A stretch of DNA of 64,000 bases, from the NCBI GenBank assembly GCA_964556655.1, contig CAZKWY010000001.1, positions 1-64,000 on the forward strand, in the 5' to 3' direction. Position numbers and translations under genes: made by a program. This document shows positions 7,456-14,540 of the stretch, in pieces. The notes beneath the pieces were generated by a model that was given only the letters and a program-made list of their open reading frames with translations, was not told where the DNA came from and did not search any database. The DNA comes from CAZKWY01 sp964556655. GTDB lineage: Bacteria; Patescibacteriota; Minisyncoccia; Portnoybacterales; UBA2143. Within the stretch, counting starts at the first letter, position 1. Every line of letters begins with the position of its first letter.

Positions 7456-9594
7456 TTATTTATTTTTATTTTTTCCAGCTCCTTCTTCAATGTTTTTTAA
7501 AGTAAGACTGATTTTGCCCTGCTCATCAATGCCCTTTACTTTAACTGGAACAATCTGACCGGCATGAAGAATATCATCCACTTTCTCCACACGATAATCA
7601 GCTAGTTCAGAAATATGAGCCAGTCCTTCTTGGCCGGGAAGAATCTCTATAAAAGCGCCGAAATCAACAATTTTGACTACTTTCCCTTGGAAGATCTCGC
7701 CCGGCTTAACCTCTCTAGTAAGCCCCTTCACCCATTCTAGGGCTTTTCTGCCTGCCTCTTCGTCAATAGAAGCAATATTGACTGTGCCATCATCTTCAAT
7801 ATCAATTTTAACCCCTGTTTGCTCAATGATTTCGTTGATTACTTTGCCCCCCGGACCAATCACGTTTCTGATCCTATCTGGATTTATTTTAAAGGAAATT
7901 ACGCGCGGAGCAAAGGGAGACATTTCTGGATTATATTGAGCAATAGCCTCGCTCATCTTTTTAAGAATATCCCGACGCCCCTTTTTCGCCTGGACAAAAA
8001 CTTCTTTTAATATTTCTAGGGGAATCCCTTCTATTTTAACATCCATTTGCATAGCTGTCACCCCTTTCTCCGTGCCCGCAATTTTACAATCCATATCTCC
8101 ATGATGATCTTCTGGCCCTTGAATATCAGTCATAATCTTATACTTCTCTGGCGAACTCATCACCAAGCCCATAGCCACACCGCTAACATGTCTTTTCAGA
8201 GGCACGCCGGCATCCATTAGAGCTAAGCTTGAACCGCTTACTGCTGCCATAGAAGAAGATCCGTTAGAAGAAAGTATTTCCGAAACTACTCGGATAATAT
8301 ATGGAAAATCATCTTTTTTTGGAATCAAAGGCAGTAAAGCTCTTTCAGCTAAAACGCCGTGGCCAATTTCGCGACGTCCGGGGCCTCTTATAGGGCCAGT
8401 TTCTCCAGTGCAGAAAGGAGGGAAGTTGTAATGGTGCATAAAACGCCTTTTCTCCTCTATTTCCATGCCATCAACAAGCTGCTCCTCTCCCGGCGCGCCT
8501 AGAGTACAGACTGAAAGCGCTTGCGTCTCCCCTCTTTGGAAAAGTCCGGAGCCATGCGCTCTGGGCAAAATGCCTGTCTGCGACTTAATTTCTCTTACTT
8601 CGTCTAATTTTCTTCCATCAGGTCTTTTTTCTTCTCCAGCAGACGCCTCTAAAATATTTTTATGAATCAAACGATCAATCTCTTCTTCAAAAAGTTCTTT
8701 AATTTGCTTAATTTTTTCTTCGTCTCCGCGCCCCAACTGTTCTATAAGACCTTTTTCTAGCTCGCCCAATTCTTCCATGCGATGCGATTTGCCAGGCTGA
8801 TAAAGAACTTTTTCAAGCTTCTCGCCCAGCCAAGACCTCATCTCTTCCAATAAAGCGCTGTCAGCCTGTTCTATTGGGAAAGAAACTTTAGCAGGATTAA
8901 TTTCTGTAATAATCTTATTTTGGAAATCAATAATCTGTTTGATATGGGGCTGAGCAAAGCTAATAGCTGACAAAACATCATCTTCTGAAATTTCTCCAGC
9001 TTCCCCTTCTATCATATTGATTCGGCCATTTTTTCCGGCCACCACTAAATCAAGAGCGTTTTCTTCTCTAGCCTGATAAGGAGGATTAAGCAACCATTCT
9101 TTTTGGCTTGCCTCTTCTCCCACTAAAGAGGAGCCGATTCTAACTGCTCCTACTGGCTCTGGCCAAGGAATATCAGAAATGCCTAAAGCCAACGAGACAG
9201 CCAGCAGAGCGGGAACATCAGGATCATTTTCTTTGTCAAAAGAAAGCACTGTTACTACTGCCTGGATCTCATTCCTTATTTTCTTGTCAAAGCAGGGACG
9301 GATGATGCGATCAATCATCCGAGCAGTTAAAACCGCTTCATTAGATGCCTGCCCTTCCCTTTTGATAAAACGACTGCTTTTTATCTTGCCCGCCGCATAA
9401 AGCTTTTCCTCATAATAAACCGAAAGAGGTAAATAGCTAACTTCTTTCGGCTCCTGGCTGGCCGCTACTGTTGCCAGCACCATAGTTTGGCCATAGGTGA
9501 TTAGGACCGAGCCATTGGCCTGCTGGGCCATACGGCCTAATTCTACTTTAAGCTCACGGCCAGCCCATTCTGTTTTGAATTGTTTATACTCCAT
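7456..9594 (-). CDS. pnp: Polyribonucleotide nucleotidyltransferase (PNPase)
   Basis: PNPase degrades RNA 3' to 5' with phosphate and can add tails. The 712-aa protein has the full order: first RNase PH domain (1-~220), helical linker, second RNase PH domain (about 310-540, with RPDGRKLDEVREI, FQRGETQALSVCTLG and the conserved DIQGPEDHHGDMDCKIAGT), KH domain (IRNVIGPGGKVINEIIEQTG, about 560) and S1 domain (GEIFQGKVVKIVDFGAFIEI, about 630-700). Residues for phosphorolysis are intact. There is no SD before ATG 9594. RNase Y is also present (18.5 kb), giving a Gram-positive-like RNA decay set. Confidence 0.97.
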   Translation of the reverse strand: MEYKQFKTEWAGRELKVELGRMAQQANGSVLITYGQTMVLATVAASQEPKEVSYLPLSVYYEEKLYAAGKIKSSRFIKREGQASNEAVLTARMIDRIIRPCFDKKIRNEIQAVVTVLSFDKENDPDVPALLAVSLALGISDIPWPEPVGAVRIGSSLVGEEASQKEWLLNPPYQAREENALDLVVAGKNGRINMIEGEAGEISEDDVLSAISFAQPHIKQIIDFQNKIITEINPAKVSFPIEQADSALLEEMRSWLGEKLEKVLYQPGKSHRMEELGELEKGLIEQLGRGDEEKIKQIKELFEEEIDRLIHKNILEASAGEEKRPDGRKLDEVREIKSQTGILPRAHGSGLFQRGETQALSVCTLGAPGEEQLVDGMEIEEKRRFMHHYNFPPFCTGETGPIRGPGRREIGHGVLAERALLPLIPKKDDFPYIIRVVSEILSSNGSSSMAAVSGSSLALMDAGVPLKRHVSGVAMGLVMSSPEKYKIMTDIQGPEDHHGDMDCKIAGTEKGVTAMQMDVKIEGIPLEILKEVFVQAKKGRRDILKKMSEAIAQYNPEMSPFAPRVISFKINPDRIRNVIGPGGKVINEIIEQTGVKIDIEDDGTVNIASIDEEAGRKALEWVKGLTREVKPGEIFQGKVVKIVDFGAFIEILPGQEGLAHISELADYRVEKVDDILHAGQIVPVKVKGIDEQGKISLTLKNIEEGAGKNKNK

Positions 9595-9677
9595 TTAAGA
9601 AAGCCAGCCCGAAAATATTAATCCGGCTTTCGCACAGGCTTTTATCAGCGTCAAGCAACACTGACAAAGGCCTAAAC

Positions 9678-9706
9678 GAAAAAACCCGACTCAATATCAG
9701 TCCGGG
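9678..9706 (-). terminator. Terminator of the NYN-domain gene
   Basis: On the minus strand CCCGGACT / AGTCGGG with a one-base bulge and a TTTTTT run, just past the stop at 9717. It separates this gene from pnp. Confidence 0.65.
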
Positions 9707-9716
9707 CATGGCTGGT

Positions 9717-10223
9717 TTATCTTTTTATTAAGTACTTCTCTTTCCCTTCGCCTAAATCAATAAAATCATCGGCAATCTCTTTTAGCTTTCCAGAAGCGCT
9801 TTTAGCAAAAGCAATTACTTCGGCTTGCTGGCCTTTGGCCTTAAGATATTCCAAAAGAGGGATGAAATCGCCATCTCCAGTCACCAGCACTAAAACATCA
9901 AGAAGGGGAGATAATTTAACCGCGTCGATAGTAATACCGACATCCCAATCTGCTTTTTTGAGACCGCCATAAAAGATTTGCAAATCCTTAACCCTTGTTT
10001 CAATGCCCGCTTTTTCCAATGCATTAAAAAAGGTCTTTTCTTCGCCAGTTTCTGTTCTGATAACATAAGCAACTGCTCTTATCAGCTTGCGTCCTGCTAC
10101 AGCTGTTTTAAGGACTTCCTTGAAATTCACCCGCGCTCCGAAGAGATTTTTGGCTGAATGGTACATATTCTGGGCGTCTATCAAAACGCCAACGCGCTGT
10201 TCTTTGTGTTTAATAATGCTCAT
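9717..10223 (-). CDS. NYN-domain (LabA/DUF88-like) predicted RNase
   Basis: This 168-aa protein is a single NYN domain, a PIN-like fold of metal-dependent RNases. Acidic motifs are in place: IDAQNMYHSAK (about 16), DVGITIDAVKL (about 105), LVTGDGDFIPLLEYLKAKG (about 122) and a final SASGKLKEIADDFIDL. The family acts in RNA turnover; the substrate is unknown. It lies 20 bases after rpsO on the same strand, so it is probably co-transcribed, next to pnp. Confidence 0.88.
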   Translation of the reverse strand: MSIIKHKEQRVGVLIDAQNMYHSAKNLFGARVNFKEVLKTAVAGRKLIRAVAYVIRTETGEEKTFFNALEKAGIETRVKDLQIFYGGLKKADWDVGITIDAVKLSPLLDVLVLVTGDGDFIPLLEYLKAKGQQAEVIAFAKSASGKLKEIADDFIDLGEGKEKYLIKR

Positions 10224-10244
10224 TAACGACTGAAGAATTAAAAA

Positions 10245-10511
10245 TTAGCGCTTTAAACCAAGTTTCTTGATCACTTTTTTGTAGCGCTTTTCGTTTTCTT
10301 TTTTAAGATAATCCAAAAGTTTTCGTCTTTTAGCGACCATCTTTAAAAGGCCACGCCTAGAATGATTGTCTTTAGGATGCTTCTTAAGGTGTTTAGCCAA
10401 TTCATCAATTTGCTCGGTTAAAATAGCTACCTGCACGTCGGAAGATCCAGTGTCTGTATCGTGAGCCTTGAAATCCTCGATAATTTTTGTTTTTTTGTCT
10501 TGCTTGATCAT
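10245..10511 (-). CDS. rpsO: 30S ribosomal protein S15
   Basis: The 88-aa protein matches uS15: [27 protein letters not shown], then the [31 protein letters not shown] block that binds the 16S three-way junction, ending [14 protein letters not shown]. In many bacteria rpsO precedes pnp; here a NYN gene lies between them. The ATG follows its -10 box by only five bases, so translation is probably leaderless. Confidence 0.97.
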   Translation of the reverse strand: MIKQDKKTKIIEDFKAHDTDTGSSDVQVAILTEQIDELAKHLKKHPKDNHSRRGLLKMVAKRRKLLDYLKKENEKRYKKVIKKLGLKR

Positions 10512-10516
10512 AACTA

Positions 10517-10522
10517 ATTATA
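10517..10522 (-). promoter_or_regulatory. -10 box of a leaderless rpsO
   Basis: Perfect TATAAT on the minus strand ends five bases before the rpsO ATG (10511). Initiation would fall on or next to the start codon. I see no good -35 box. Confidence 0.65.
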
Positions 10523-10529
10523 CTTTATC

Positions 10530-10561
10530 AAAAAAAAATAAATAAGGCAAGTTTTTGCCTT
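10530..10561 (-). terminator. Minus-strand terminator upstream of rpsO
   Basis: AAGGCAA/TTGCCTT (10544-10561) with a four-base loop, followed on the minus strand by a T-run. It isolates rpsO from upstream transcription, which implies a minus-strand transcript between 10562 and about 10750. Confidence 0.65.
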
Positions 10562-10599
10562 AATTATTCTTCTGGTGCAGGATACTTGAATTAGTGCGA

Positions 10600-10690
10600 A
10601 CCCACCGCGCCTGCGATGTGGCAGAACCCCCGCCAAAAATACAGGCGACGGAGCCGCGCCGCTGACAATTTCAAGTTTTTCTTTGACGGC
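10600..10690. repeat. GC-rich intergenic element, copy 1
   Basis: GC-rich segment with no credible gene. It shares an ordered set of short blocks with 11500-11575: GCCnAAAATACA, GAGCCGC, CTGAC and CAATTTC, in the same orientation. It has hairpin potential and a tRNA-end-like GCACCA on the minus strand near 10574-10579. The two copies flank the cassette at 10.75-11.45 kb. Confidence 0.45.
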
Positions 10691-10753
10691 AAATAATTTT
10701 GAGTTTGCGAAGCAAACACTAAAAATATGATAACAAATTTTCAAAAATTAAAC

Positions 10754-10794
10754 AAAGAAAAAGCCCGCCAGAGGTCCTTTGGACATGGCGGGCT
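10754..10794 (-). terminator. Terminator of the 113-aa orphan gene
   Basis: On the minus strand AGCCCGCCA and TGGCGGGCT form a perfect 9-bp stem (10762-10770 / 10786-10794) followed by TTTTTCTTTG; an inner GTCC/GGAC stem extends it. Confidence 0.9.
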
Positions 10795-10810
10795 GGTGCT
10801 GGTGATCGGG

Positions 10811-11152
10811 TCACTTCTTGAACTCACTCGGATAGATGACAGTCGTCTCCCAGTCGTCCGGCAGCAGCCTAAGCTCCACAGCCCAACTGCCGATACCGTC
10901 GAGAAGAAACTGCCACTTCGCCTCAGTCAGTTCGTCGATCTCGAAACACACGCAGGAGACCGGCTTCTCGTGGTTTTCCCAAACGCCCTTGTGAGCGAGG
11001 TAGCCACGATGCATTACGGTCGTCATGCCAGCGTTTCGGAGAATCGACGGGTTTCGGTAGCAATACCCCGCTACTTCACCTAAGATGTACCTCCGATCGT
11101 ACGGCTCTCCGTAGTTTTTAACGATTTTGTCAAGAACAACGATCTTCGTCAT
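10811..11152 (-). CDS. Hypothetical 113-aa protein, orphan cassette gene
   Basis: I do not recognise the family. The protein starts MTKIVVLDKIVKNYGEPYDRRY, has no signal peptide or membrane helix, and is rich in Trp, Tyr and Cys (ELTEAKWQFLLDGIGSWAVELRL), suggesting a small globular fold. ATG 11152 is chosen because AAAGGAG lies just upstream. The coding sequence is clearly richer in GC than its neighbours. It has a strong promoter, a ~219-base leader and a strong terminator, so it is a self-contained transcription unit. Composition, SD use and flanking elements all suggest recent acquisition; function unknown. Confidence 0.75.
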   Translation of the reverse strand: MTKIVVLDKIVKNYGEPYDRRYILGEVAGYCYRNPSILRNAGMTTVMHRGYLAHKGVWENHEKPVSCVCFEIDELTEAKWQFLLDGIGSWAVELRLLPDDWETTVIYPSEFKK

Positions 11153-11371
11153 ATTAGCTCTCCTTTGTTTGTTTGGCGGAATTGCCAAACTTGCATCGGA
11201 GCGCTTACCCGCTTGCCTCCATTAATGGAAGGGATGAAGGGTAGAGAACCATACTTCCTCAAAGCCCTGATTATCCGTACAGACTATGAGGTGCCGGGAC
11301 ATACCGGGGTTTCTGGTCGCTTTGCGATGATCGTGCGGCTGTGGACGCATGTATCGCTCAGCCAAGCTCTG
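11153..11371 (-). promoter_or_regulatory. Long structured 5' leader of the orphan gene
   Basis: About 219 bases between predicted start (near 11371) and ATG 11152. GTTTGGC/GCCAAAC (11171-11190) forms a perfect 7-bp hairpin just before the SD. A 15-codon upstream reading frame (starts MVLYPSS, about 11257 down to 11210) with its own GAGGA may encode a leader peptide. I cannot match it to a known riboswitch class. Confidence 0.5.
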
Positions 11372-11377
11372 AAGTGC

Positions 11378-11406
11378 ATACTAGCATATCTATGTATTCC
11401 TGTCAA
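11378..11406 (-). promoter_or_regulatory. Strong promoter of the orphan cassette
   Basis: TTGACA (11401-11406 on the minus strand), 17 bases, TAGTAT (11378-11383) with a TGC extended -10. One of the best promoters in the window. Confidence 0.8.
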
Positions 11407-11414
11407 GTGCAACA

Positions 11415-11443
11415 GAAAAAAGCCCGTATTTTAAGGCTTTTTC
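11415..11443. terminator. Terminator between tRNA genes and orphan cassette
   Basis: GAAAAAAGCC / GGCTTTTTC with A- and T-runs on both sides, so bidirectional. It ends the minus-strand tRNA-Arg/tRNA-Lys transcript just before the cassette promoter. Confidence 0.7.
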
Positions 11444-11499
11444 TAGGAGTTCGTATTGGATTAAAAATTTTTCTTCCTCTCAATCAAAATCGCAAATTC

Positions 11500-11575
11500 A
11501 GTTTTGAGCCGAAAATACACTGCGCGCGAGCCGCCGAGCACCGCAAGGCGGCGAGCTCTGACTTGCAATTTCCTT
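11500..11575. repeat. GC-rich intergenic element, copy 2
   Basis: Contains GCCGAAAATACA (11508-11519), GAGCCGCC / GGCGGC inverted repeat (11529-11552) and CTCTGACTTGCAATTTC (11556-11572), the same ordered blocks as the element at 10600-10690. It directly follows tRNA-Lys on the minus strand. Confidence 0.45.
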
Positions 11576-11577
11576 TC

Positions 11578-11652
11578 TGGTGCCCCCGCTAGGATTCGAA
11601 CCTAGAACCAATTGCTTAAGAGGCAACTGCTCTGCCATTGAGCTACAGGGGC
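11578..11652 (-). tRNA. tRNA-Lys(CTT)
   Basis: Minus-strand cloverleaf: acceptor GCCCCTG / CGGGGGC, D-arm GCTC..GAGC, anticodon loop CTCTTAA (anticodon CTT), T-arm CTAGGTTCGAATCCTAG, discriminator A and an encoded CCA. It lies 8 bases downstream of tRNA-Arg. Confidence 0.95.
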
Positions 11653-11660
11653 GAACAAGG

Positions 11661-11734
11661 CACGCCCGGAAGGACTCGAACCTCCAACCTTATGGTCCGA
11701 AGCCATACGCTCTATCCAATTGAGCTACGGGCGC
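11661..11734 (-). tRNA. tRNA-Arg(TCG)
   Basis: Minus-strand cloverleaf: acceptor GCGCCCG / CGGGCGT, anticodon loop CTTCGGA (anticodon TCG), T-loop GGTTCGAGTCC, discriminator G. The genome encodes CCT, not CCA, so the cca gene at 12 kb is needed for maturation. Confidence 0.95.
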
Positions 11735-11776
11735 CTTGGTCCGCATATTAGCATAAACAAGCCAAACAGGCAACCC

Positions 11777-11998
11777 TTATTGGCAGTCCTCAGGACAGCT
11801 TTCTCTTGTCTCTGGACAAGGACAGCCAAATGCTTGGCAAACCATTTCTTGACAAACGCCATCGCCACAAAGATCCTGGCATATTTCTGTTTTATTTTCG
11901 CCGCCTCCTTTTCTTTCGTTGTTTTCTCTGGCCAATAAAAAAGCGGCGAAAATAAGAGAAATTACAACTAATAATAAAATTATCTTTTTGTTAAACAT
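11777..11998 (-). CDS. Small Cys-rich membrane-anchored protein (73 aa)
   Basis: Not a named family. Starting at ATG 11998 the protein is MFNKK followed by one hydrophobic helix (IILLLVVISLIFAAFLLA, signal anchor), a short charged linker and a Cys-rich tail with eight Cys in 33 residues, with CGDGVC, CPCPE and SCPEDC blocks. These spacings recall small disulfide repeats on CPR surface proteins. Export is likely. The start is preferred over an upstream TTG because it gives a compact signal anchor. Confidence 0.7.
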   Translation of the reverse strand: MFNKKIILLLVVISLIFAAFLLARENNERKGGGENKTEICQDLCGDGVCQEMVCQAFGCPCPETRESCPEDCQ

Positions 11999-12086
11999 AA
12001 AAATTATCTCTTTATTATTGATCAAAAAGTTGCTCTAAGCGCTTAACCATGATATGATTTTACCGTAAGATCAGCCAATTATCAAT

Positions 12087-13526
12087 ATGGAAAAATTACC
12101 TAGTATCATTAAGAATATCCTTGAGAAACTGGAGAAAGAAGGCTTTGAAGCTTATGCTGTGGGAGGATGCGTTCGCGACTTGCTCCTCGACAGAGAACCG
12201 AAAGACTGGGACATTGCTACTAGCGCTCTTCCTGAAGAAATTCAAAAAATATTCCCCGAAAGCTTTTACAAAAACAAGTTTGGCACGGTTACCGTTAAAA
12301 CAAAAAGCTTGGTTGAAACGCTTAAAGAAGTTGAAATAACCACTTTTAGAACAGAAGAGGGGTATTCTGATAAAAGGCATCCCGACAGAATAGAATTCGC
12401 TAAAACGCTTAAAAAAGACCTTTCTAGAAGAGACTTTACCATCAACGCCCTGGCCTTAAATAAGGAAGAAAAGCTCATCGATTTTTATTGCGGCCAAAAA
12501 GATATAGAAAAAAAGTTTCTTCGGGCAGTCGGGACGCCCAACAAACGATTTGAGGAAGACGCTCTGCGCATGCTAAGAGCTGTTAGGCTGGCCGTAGAGC
12601 TCAATTTTAAAATAGAAGAAAAGACTTTGTCAGCTATAGAAAAAAACGCCGGCTGGCTTCAGGCTATCGCTAAAGAAAGAGTTAGAGACGAATTCTCCAA
12701 AATGATTATGACTGACCGCCCTCACCAAGGGATAGAGCTTTTAAGAAAAAGCGGATTGTTGAAATATATTATTCCAGAATTAGAAAAAGGTATTGGGATA
12801 AGCCAAAACCGCCACCATATCTACACCATCTATCAACATGCTGTCCTTTCTTTGAAATTTGCCGCCCAGAGGAAATATAGCATGGAAGTTCGCCTTGCCG
12901 CTCTTTTGCATGATATTGCCAAACCGCAGACTAAAAGAGGGGAGGGGCCTGATGCTACTTTCTACAATCACGATAACTTGGGAGCGCGCTTTGCCGTAAA
13001 AATCCTTAGTCGATTGAAGTTTCCTAAAAAAACCATAGAGAAAACAGCCCTTTTAGTACGCTATCATATGTTTGTTTACGGAGTAGAAGAAGTCAGCGAA
13101 GCTGGCGTAAGAAGGCTTTTGCGCCGCGTCGGGCCGGAAAATGTTCAAGATTTAATTGATTTAAGGGTAGCCGACAGGCTGGGTAGCGGATGCCCCAAAG
13201 CTGTCCCCTATAAATTACGCCATTTGCGATATATTATTGAGAAAGTCTCCAAAGATCCTATTTCTCCTAAAATGATCAAAATTAATGGCAGCGACTTAAT
13301 AGAGCGCCTCGGTCTAGGGCCTGGACCAAGAATCGGCCTGCTTCTAGAGGCGCTGCTTTCAGAAATTTTAGAAAATCCTAAAATTAATATCAAAAAACAC
13401 CTTCTTGAGAGAGCCGAAGAGCTAAACAAGTTATCTGAAAAGGAATTAGAGAAAAAAACAGAAAGAGTAAAAGAAAGAAAAGAAGAAATAGATCTCCAAA
13501 CAAAGCAAAAACACTTCGTCAAATAG
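12087..13526 (+). CDS. cca: CCA tRNA nucleotidyltransferase with HD domain
   Basis: Adds or repairs the 3' CCA of tRNAs. The 479-aa protein has the class II polymerase-beta-like head: GGCVRDLLLDREPKDWDIAT (about 27-46, with the two catalytic Asp), RRDFTINALAL (about 113) and EEDALRMLRAVRLA (about 153). A central HD domain follows (LAALLHDIAKPQT, about 272) and a Lys/Glu-rich tail. Several tRNA genes here lack an encoded CCA, so the enzyme is needed. A palindromic repeat (13528-13554) starts two bases after the stop codon. A poly(A) polymerase cannot be excluded from sequence alone. Confidence 0.94.
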   Translation: MEKLPSIIKNILEKLEKEGFEAYAVGGCVRDLLLDREPKDWDIATSALPEEIQKIFPESFYKNKFGTVTVKTKSLVETLKEVEITTFRTEEGYSDKRHPDRIEFAKTLKKDLSRRDFTINALALNKEEKLIDFYCGQKDIEKKFLRAVGTPNKRFEEDALRMLRAVRLAVELNFKIEEKTLSAIEKNAGWLQAIAKERVRDEFSKMIMTDRPHQGIELLRKSGLLKYIIPELEKGIGISQNRHHIYTIYQHAVLSLKFAAQRKYSMEVRLAALLHDIAKPQTKRGEGPDATFYNHDNLGARFAVKILSRLKFPKKTIEKTALLVRYHMFVYGVEEVSEAGVRRLLRRVGPENVQDLIDLRVADRLGSGCPKAVPYKLRHLRYIIEKVSKDPISPKMIKINGSDLIERLGLGPGPRIGLLLEALLSEILENPKINIKKHLLERAEELNKLSEKELEKKTERVKERKEEIDLQTKQKHFVK

Positions 13527-13527
13527 C

Positions 13528-13554
13528 AAGGACTGTCATTCTAGGACAGTCCTT
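13528..13554. repeat. Palindromic repeat, copy A (partial)
   Basis: AAGGACTGT and ACAGTCCTT arms around a nine-base loop. It equals the first 27 bases of the ~41-base unit also found at 15670, 31105 and 31483. It lies between cca and tRNA-Pro; with no T-run it is not a standard terminator. Confidence 0.85.
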
Positions 13555-13560
13555 GAAAAT

Positions 13561-13631
13561 CGGGATGTAGTATAACGGAAGTACGCATCCTTCGGGTGGA
13601 TGTAGTCTGGGTTCGATTCCCAGCATCCCGA
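13561..13631 (+). tRNA. tRNA-Pro(CGG)
   Basis: Acceptor CGGGATG / CATCCCG with the C1-G72 pair typical of tRNA-Pro, anticodon stem CATCC/GGATG, loop TTCGGGT (anticodon CGG), T-arm CTGGGTTCGATTCCCAG, discriminator A. CCA is not encoded. Confidence 0.94.
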
Positions 13632-13685
13632 CTAAGATAGTATTTTTTAAAAAAGGTCGAAAAATAAAATAAGGAGAAAAACAAT

Positions 13686-13967
13686 ATGCTTTCGAAGTTG
13701 CCCATTGACCTAAAAAAGGTTGATAAAAACAACATCGACAAAGAAATTCTAAGACTTGGCGTCATCGCAGAACTTGATGCGGTAAGTCTTTACGAACAAT
13801 TGGCCGCTATGACCGAAAACGAAAAGATTAAGAAGATTATGTTTGACGTTGCCAAAGAAGAAAAAACTCATGTAGGGGAGTTTCAAGCACTTCTTTTGCA
13901 ACTTGACCAGGAGCAAACAAAAGAGCTAGAAAAAGGCAAAGAAGAAGTAGAAGAAATAACAGAATAA
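13686..13967 (+). CDS. Encapsulin-cargo-type ferritin-like protein
   Basis: This 93-aa two-helix protein resembles encapsulated ferritin-like proteins: LRLGVIAELDAVSLYEQLA (about 22-40) supplies Glu, Asp and Tyr, and DVAKEEKTHVGEFQALLLQLD (about 56-76) supplies the E-x-x-H pair for a di-iron centre formed between subunits. The tail KGKEEVEEITE also resembles the archaeal encapsulin-fused domain. The family oxidises iron inside encapsulin shells. No shell gene is in the window. ATG 13686 has a clear SD (AAGGAG, 13671-13676). It follows tRNA-Pro by 55 bases. Confidence 0.85.
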   Translation: MLSKLPIDLKKVDKNNIDKEILRLGVIAELDAVSLYEQLAAMTENEKIKKIMFDVAKEEKTHVGEFQALLLQLDQEQTKELEKGKEEVEEITE

Positions 13968-13982
13968 GCAGAGAAATGAAAA

Positions 13983-14014
13983 ACTGCCGCAGAAAAAAAG
14001 ATCTGCGGCAGTTA
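13983..14014 (+). other. Strong hairpin after the ferritin-like gene
   Basis: AACTGCCGCAGA pairs with TCTGCGGCAGTT, 12 bp without mismatch. There is no T-run, so it is either an mRNA 3'-end stabiliser or a weak terminator before tRNA-Ala. Confidence 0.6.
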
Positions 14015-14042
14015 ATGCGCTGGATAATTAAGTTCTTAAAAA

Positions 14043-14115
14043 GGGCCAATAGCTCAGCTGGGAGAGCGCAGCATTCGCATTGCTGAGGTCGAGGGTTCGA
14101 ATCCCTCTTGGTCCA
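14043..14115 (+). tRNA. tRNA-Ala(CGC)
   Basis: Acceptor GGGCCAA / TTGGTCC with the G3-U70 alanine identity pair, D-arm GCTC..GAGC, anticodon stem CAGCA/TGCTG, loop TTCGCAT (anticodon CGC), T-arm GAGGGTTCGAATCCCTC. CCA is not fully encoded. Confidence 0.95.
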
Positions 14116-14131
14116 CCGAAGAATAAGTCTT

Positions 14132-14506
14132 ATGCTGGCAAAAGATAAACTAGGCAAAACCGGAGAAAGAATCGCGGAAAAATTCTTAAAAGAAAAAGGT
14201 TATTTTATTCTAGCAAAAAACTACAGAAAACCATGGGGAGAAATTGATATTATTGCCGAACAAAATAAAGAAATAATTTTTGTCGAAGTGAAAACAAGAA
14301 CAAGTAATAATAAAAACCCAGTTCTTCCGGAAACGGCAGTTAACTACTACAAGCAAAGAAAGATTATTAAAACAGCCCAAACGTATCTTTTAGAAAAAAG
14401 TTACCACGAAGAAACACCTTGGCGAATTGATGTTATCGCCATAGAAGTTTCCGCCCTTAAAGAACATCCTCTTATAACCCATATAGAAAACGCTGTCTGG
14501 GAATAA
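14132..14506 (+). CDS. YraN/UPF0102 family nuclease-like protein
   Basis: This 124-aa protein has the restriction-endonuclease-like core of UPF0102: KTGERIAEKFLKEKGYFILAKNYR, then GEIDIIAEQNKEIIFVEVKTR, which supplies the D..E-x-K metal-binding triad, and a basic helix YYKQRKIIKTAQTYL. The family is widespread near DNA processing genes but its substrate is not firmly known. ATG 14132 starts just after tRNA-Ala; starting earlier would overlap the tRNA. Confidence 0.9.
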   Translation: MLAKDKLGKTGERIAEKFLKEKGYFILAKNYRKPWGEIDIIAEQNKEIIFVEVKTRTSNNKNPVLPETAVNYYKQRKIIKTAQTYLLEKSYHEETPWRIDVIAIEVSALKEHPLITHIENAVWE

Positions 14507-14540
14507 AAATATTTTTGTCTTCTTGCCAAAACTTAAATTT

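Noticed and set aside
10514..10744. 76-aa minus-strand reading frame
   Set aside because: It crosses the terminator and rpsO promoter and its residues reflect the GC-rich element; no plausible RBS or fold.
13528..13554. Palindromic repeats as plain terminators
   Set aside because: Only some units have a T-run, and one copy lies inside rsmA in frame; terminators would not be expected there.
14523..14540. TTG start for malic enzyme
   Set aside because: Family members begin with the [16 protein letters not shown] segment at ATG 14541.
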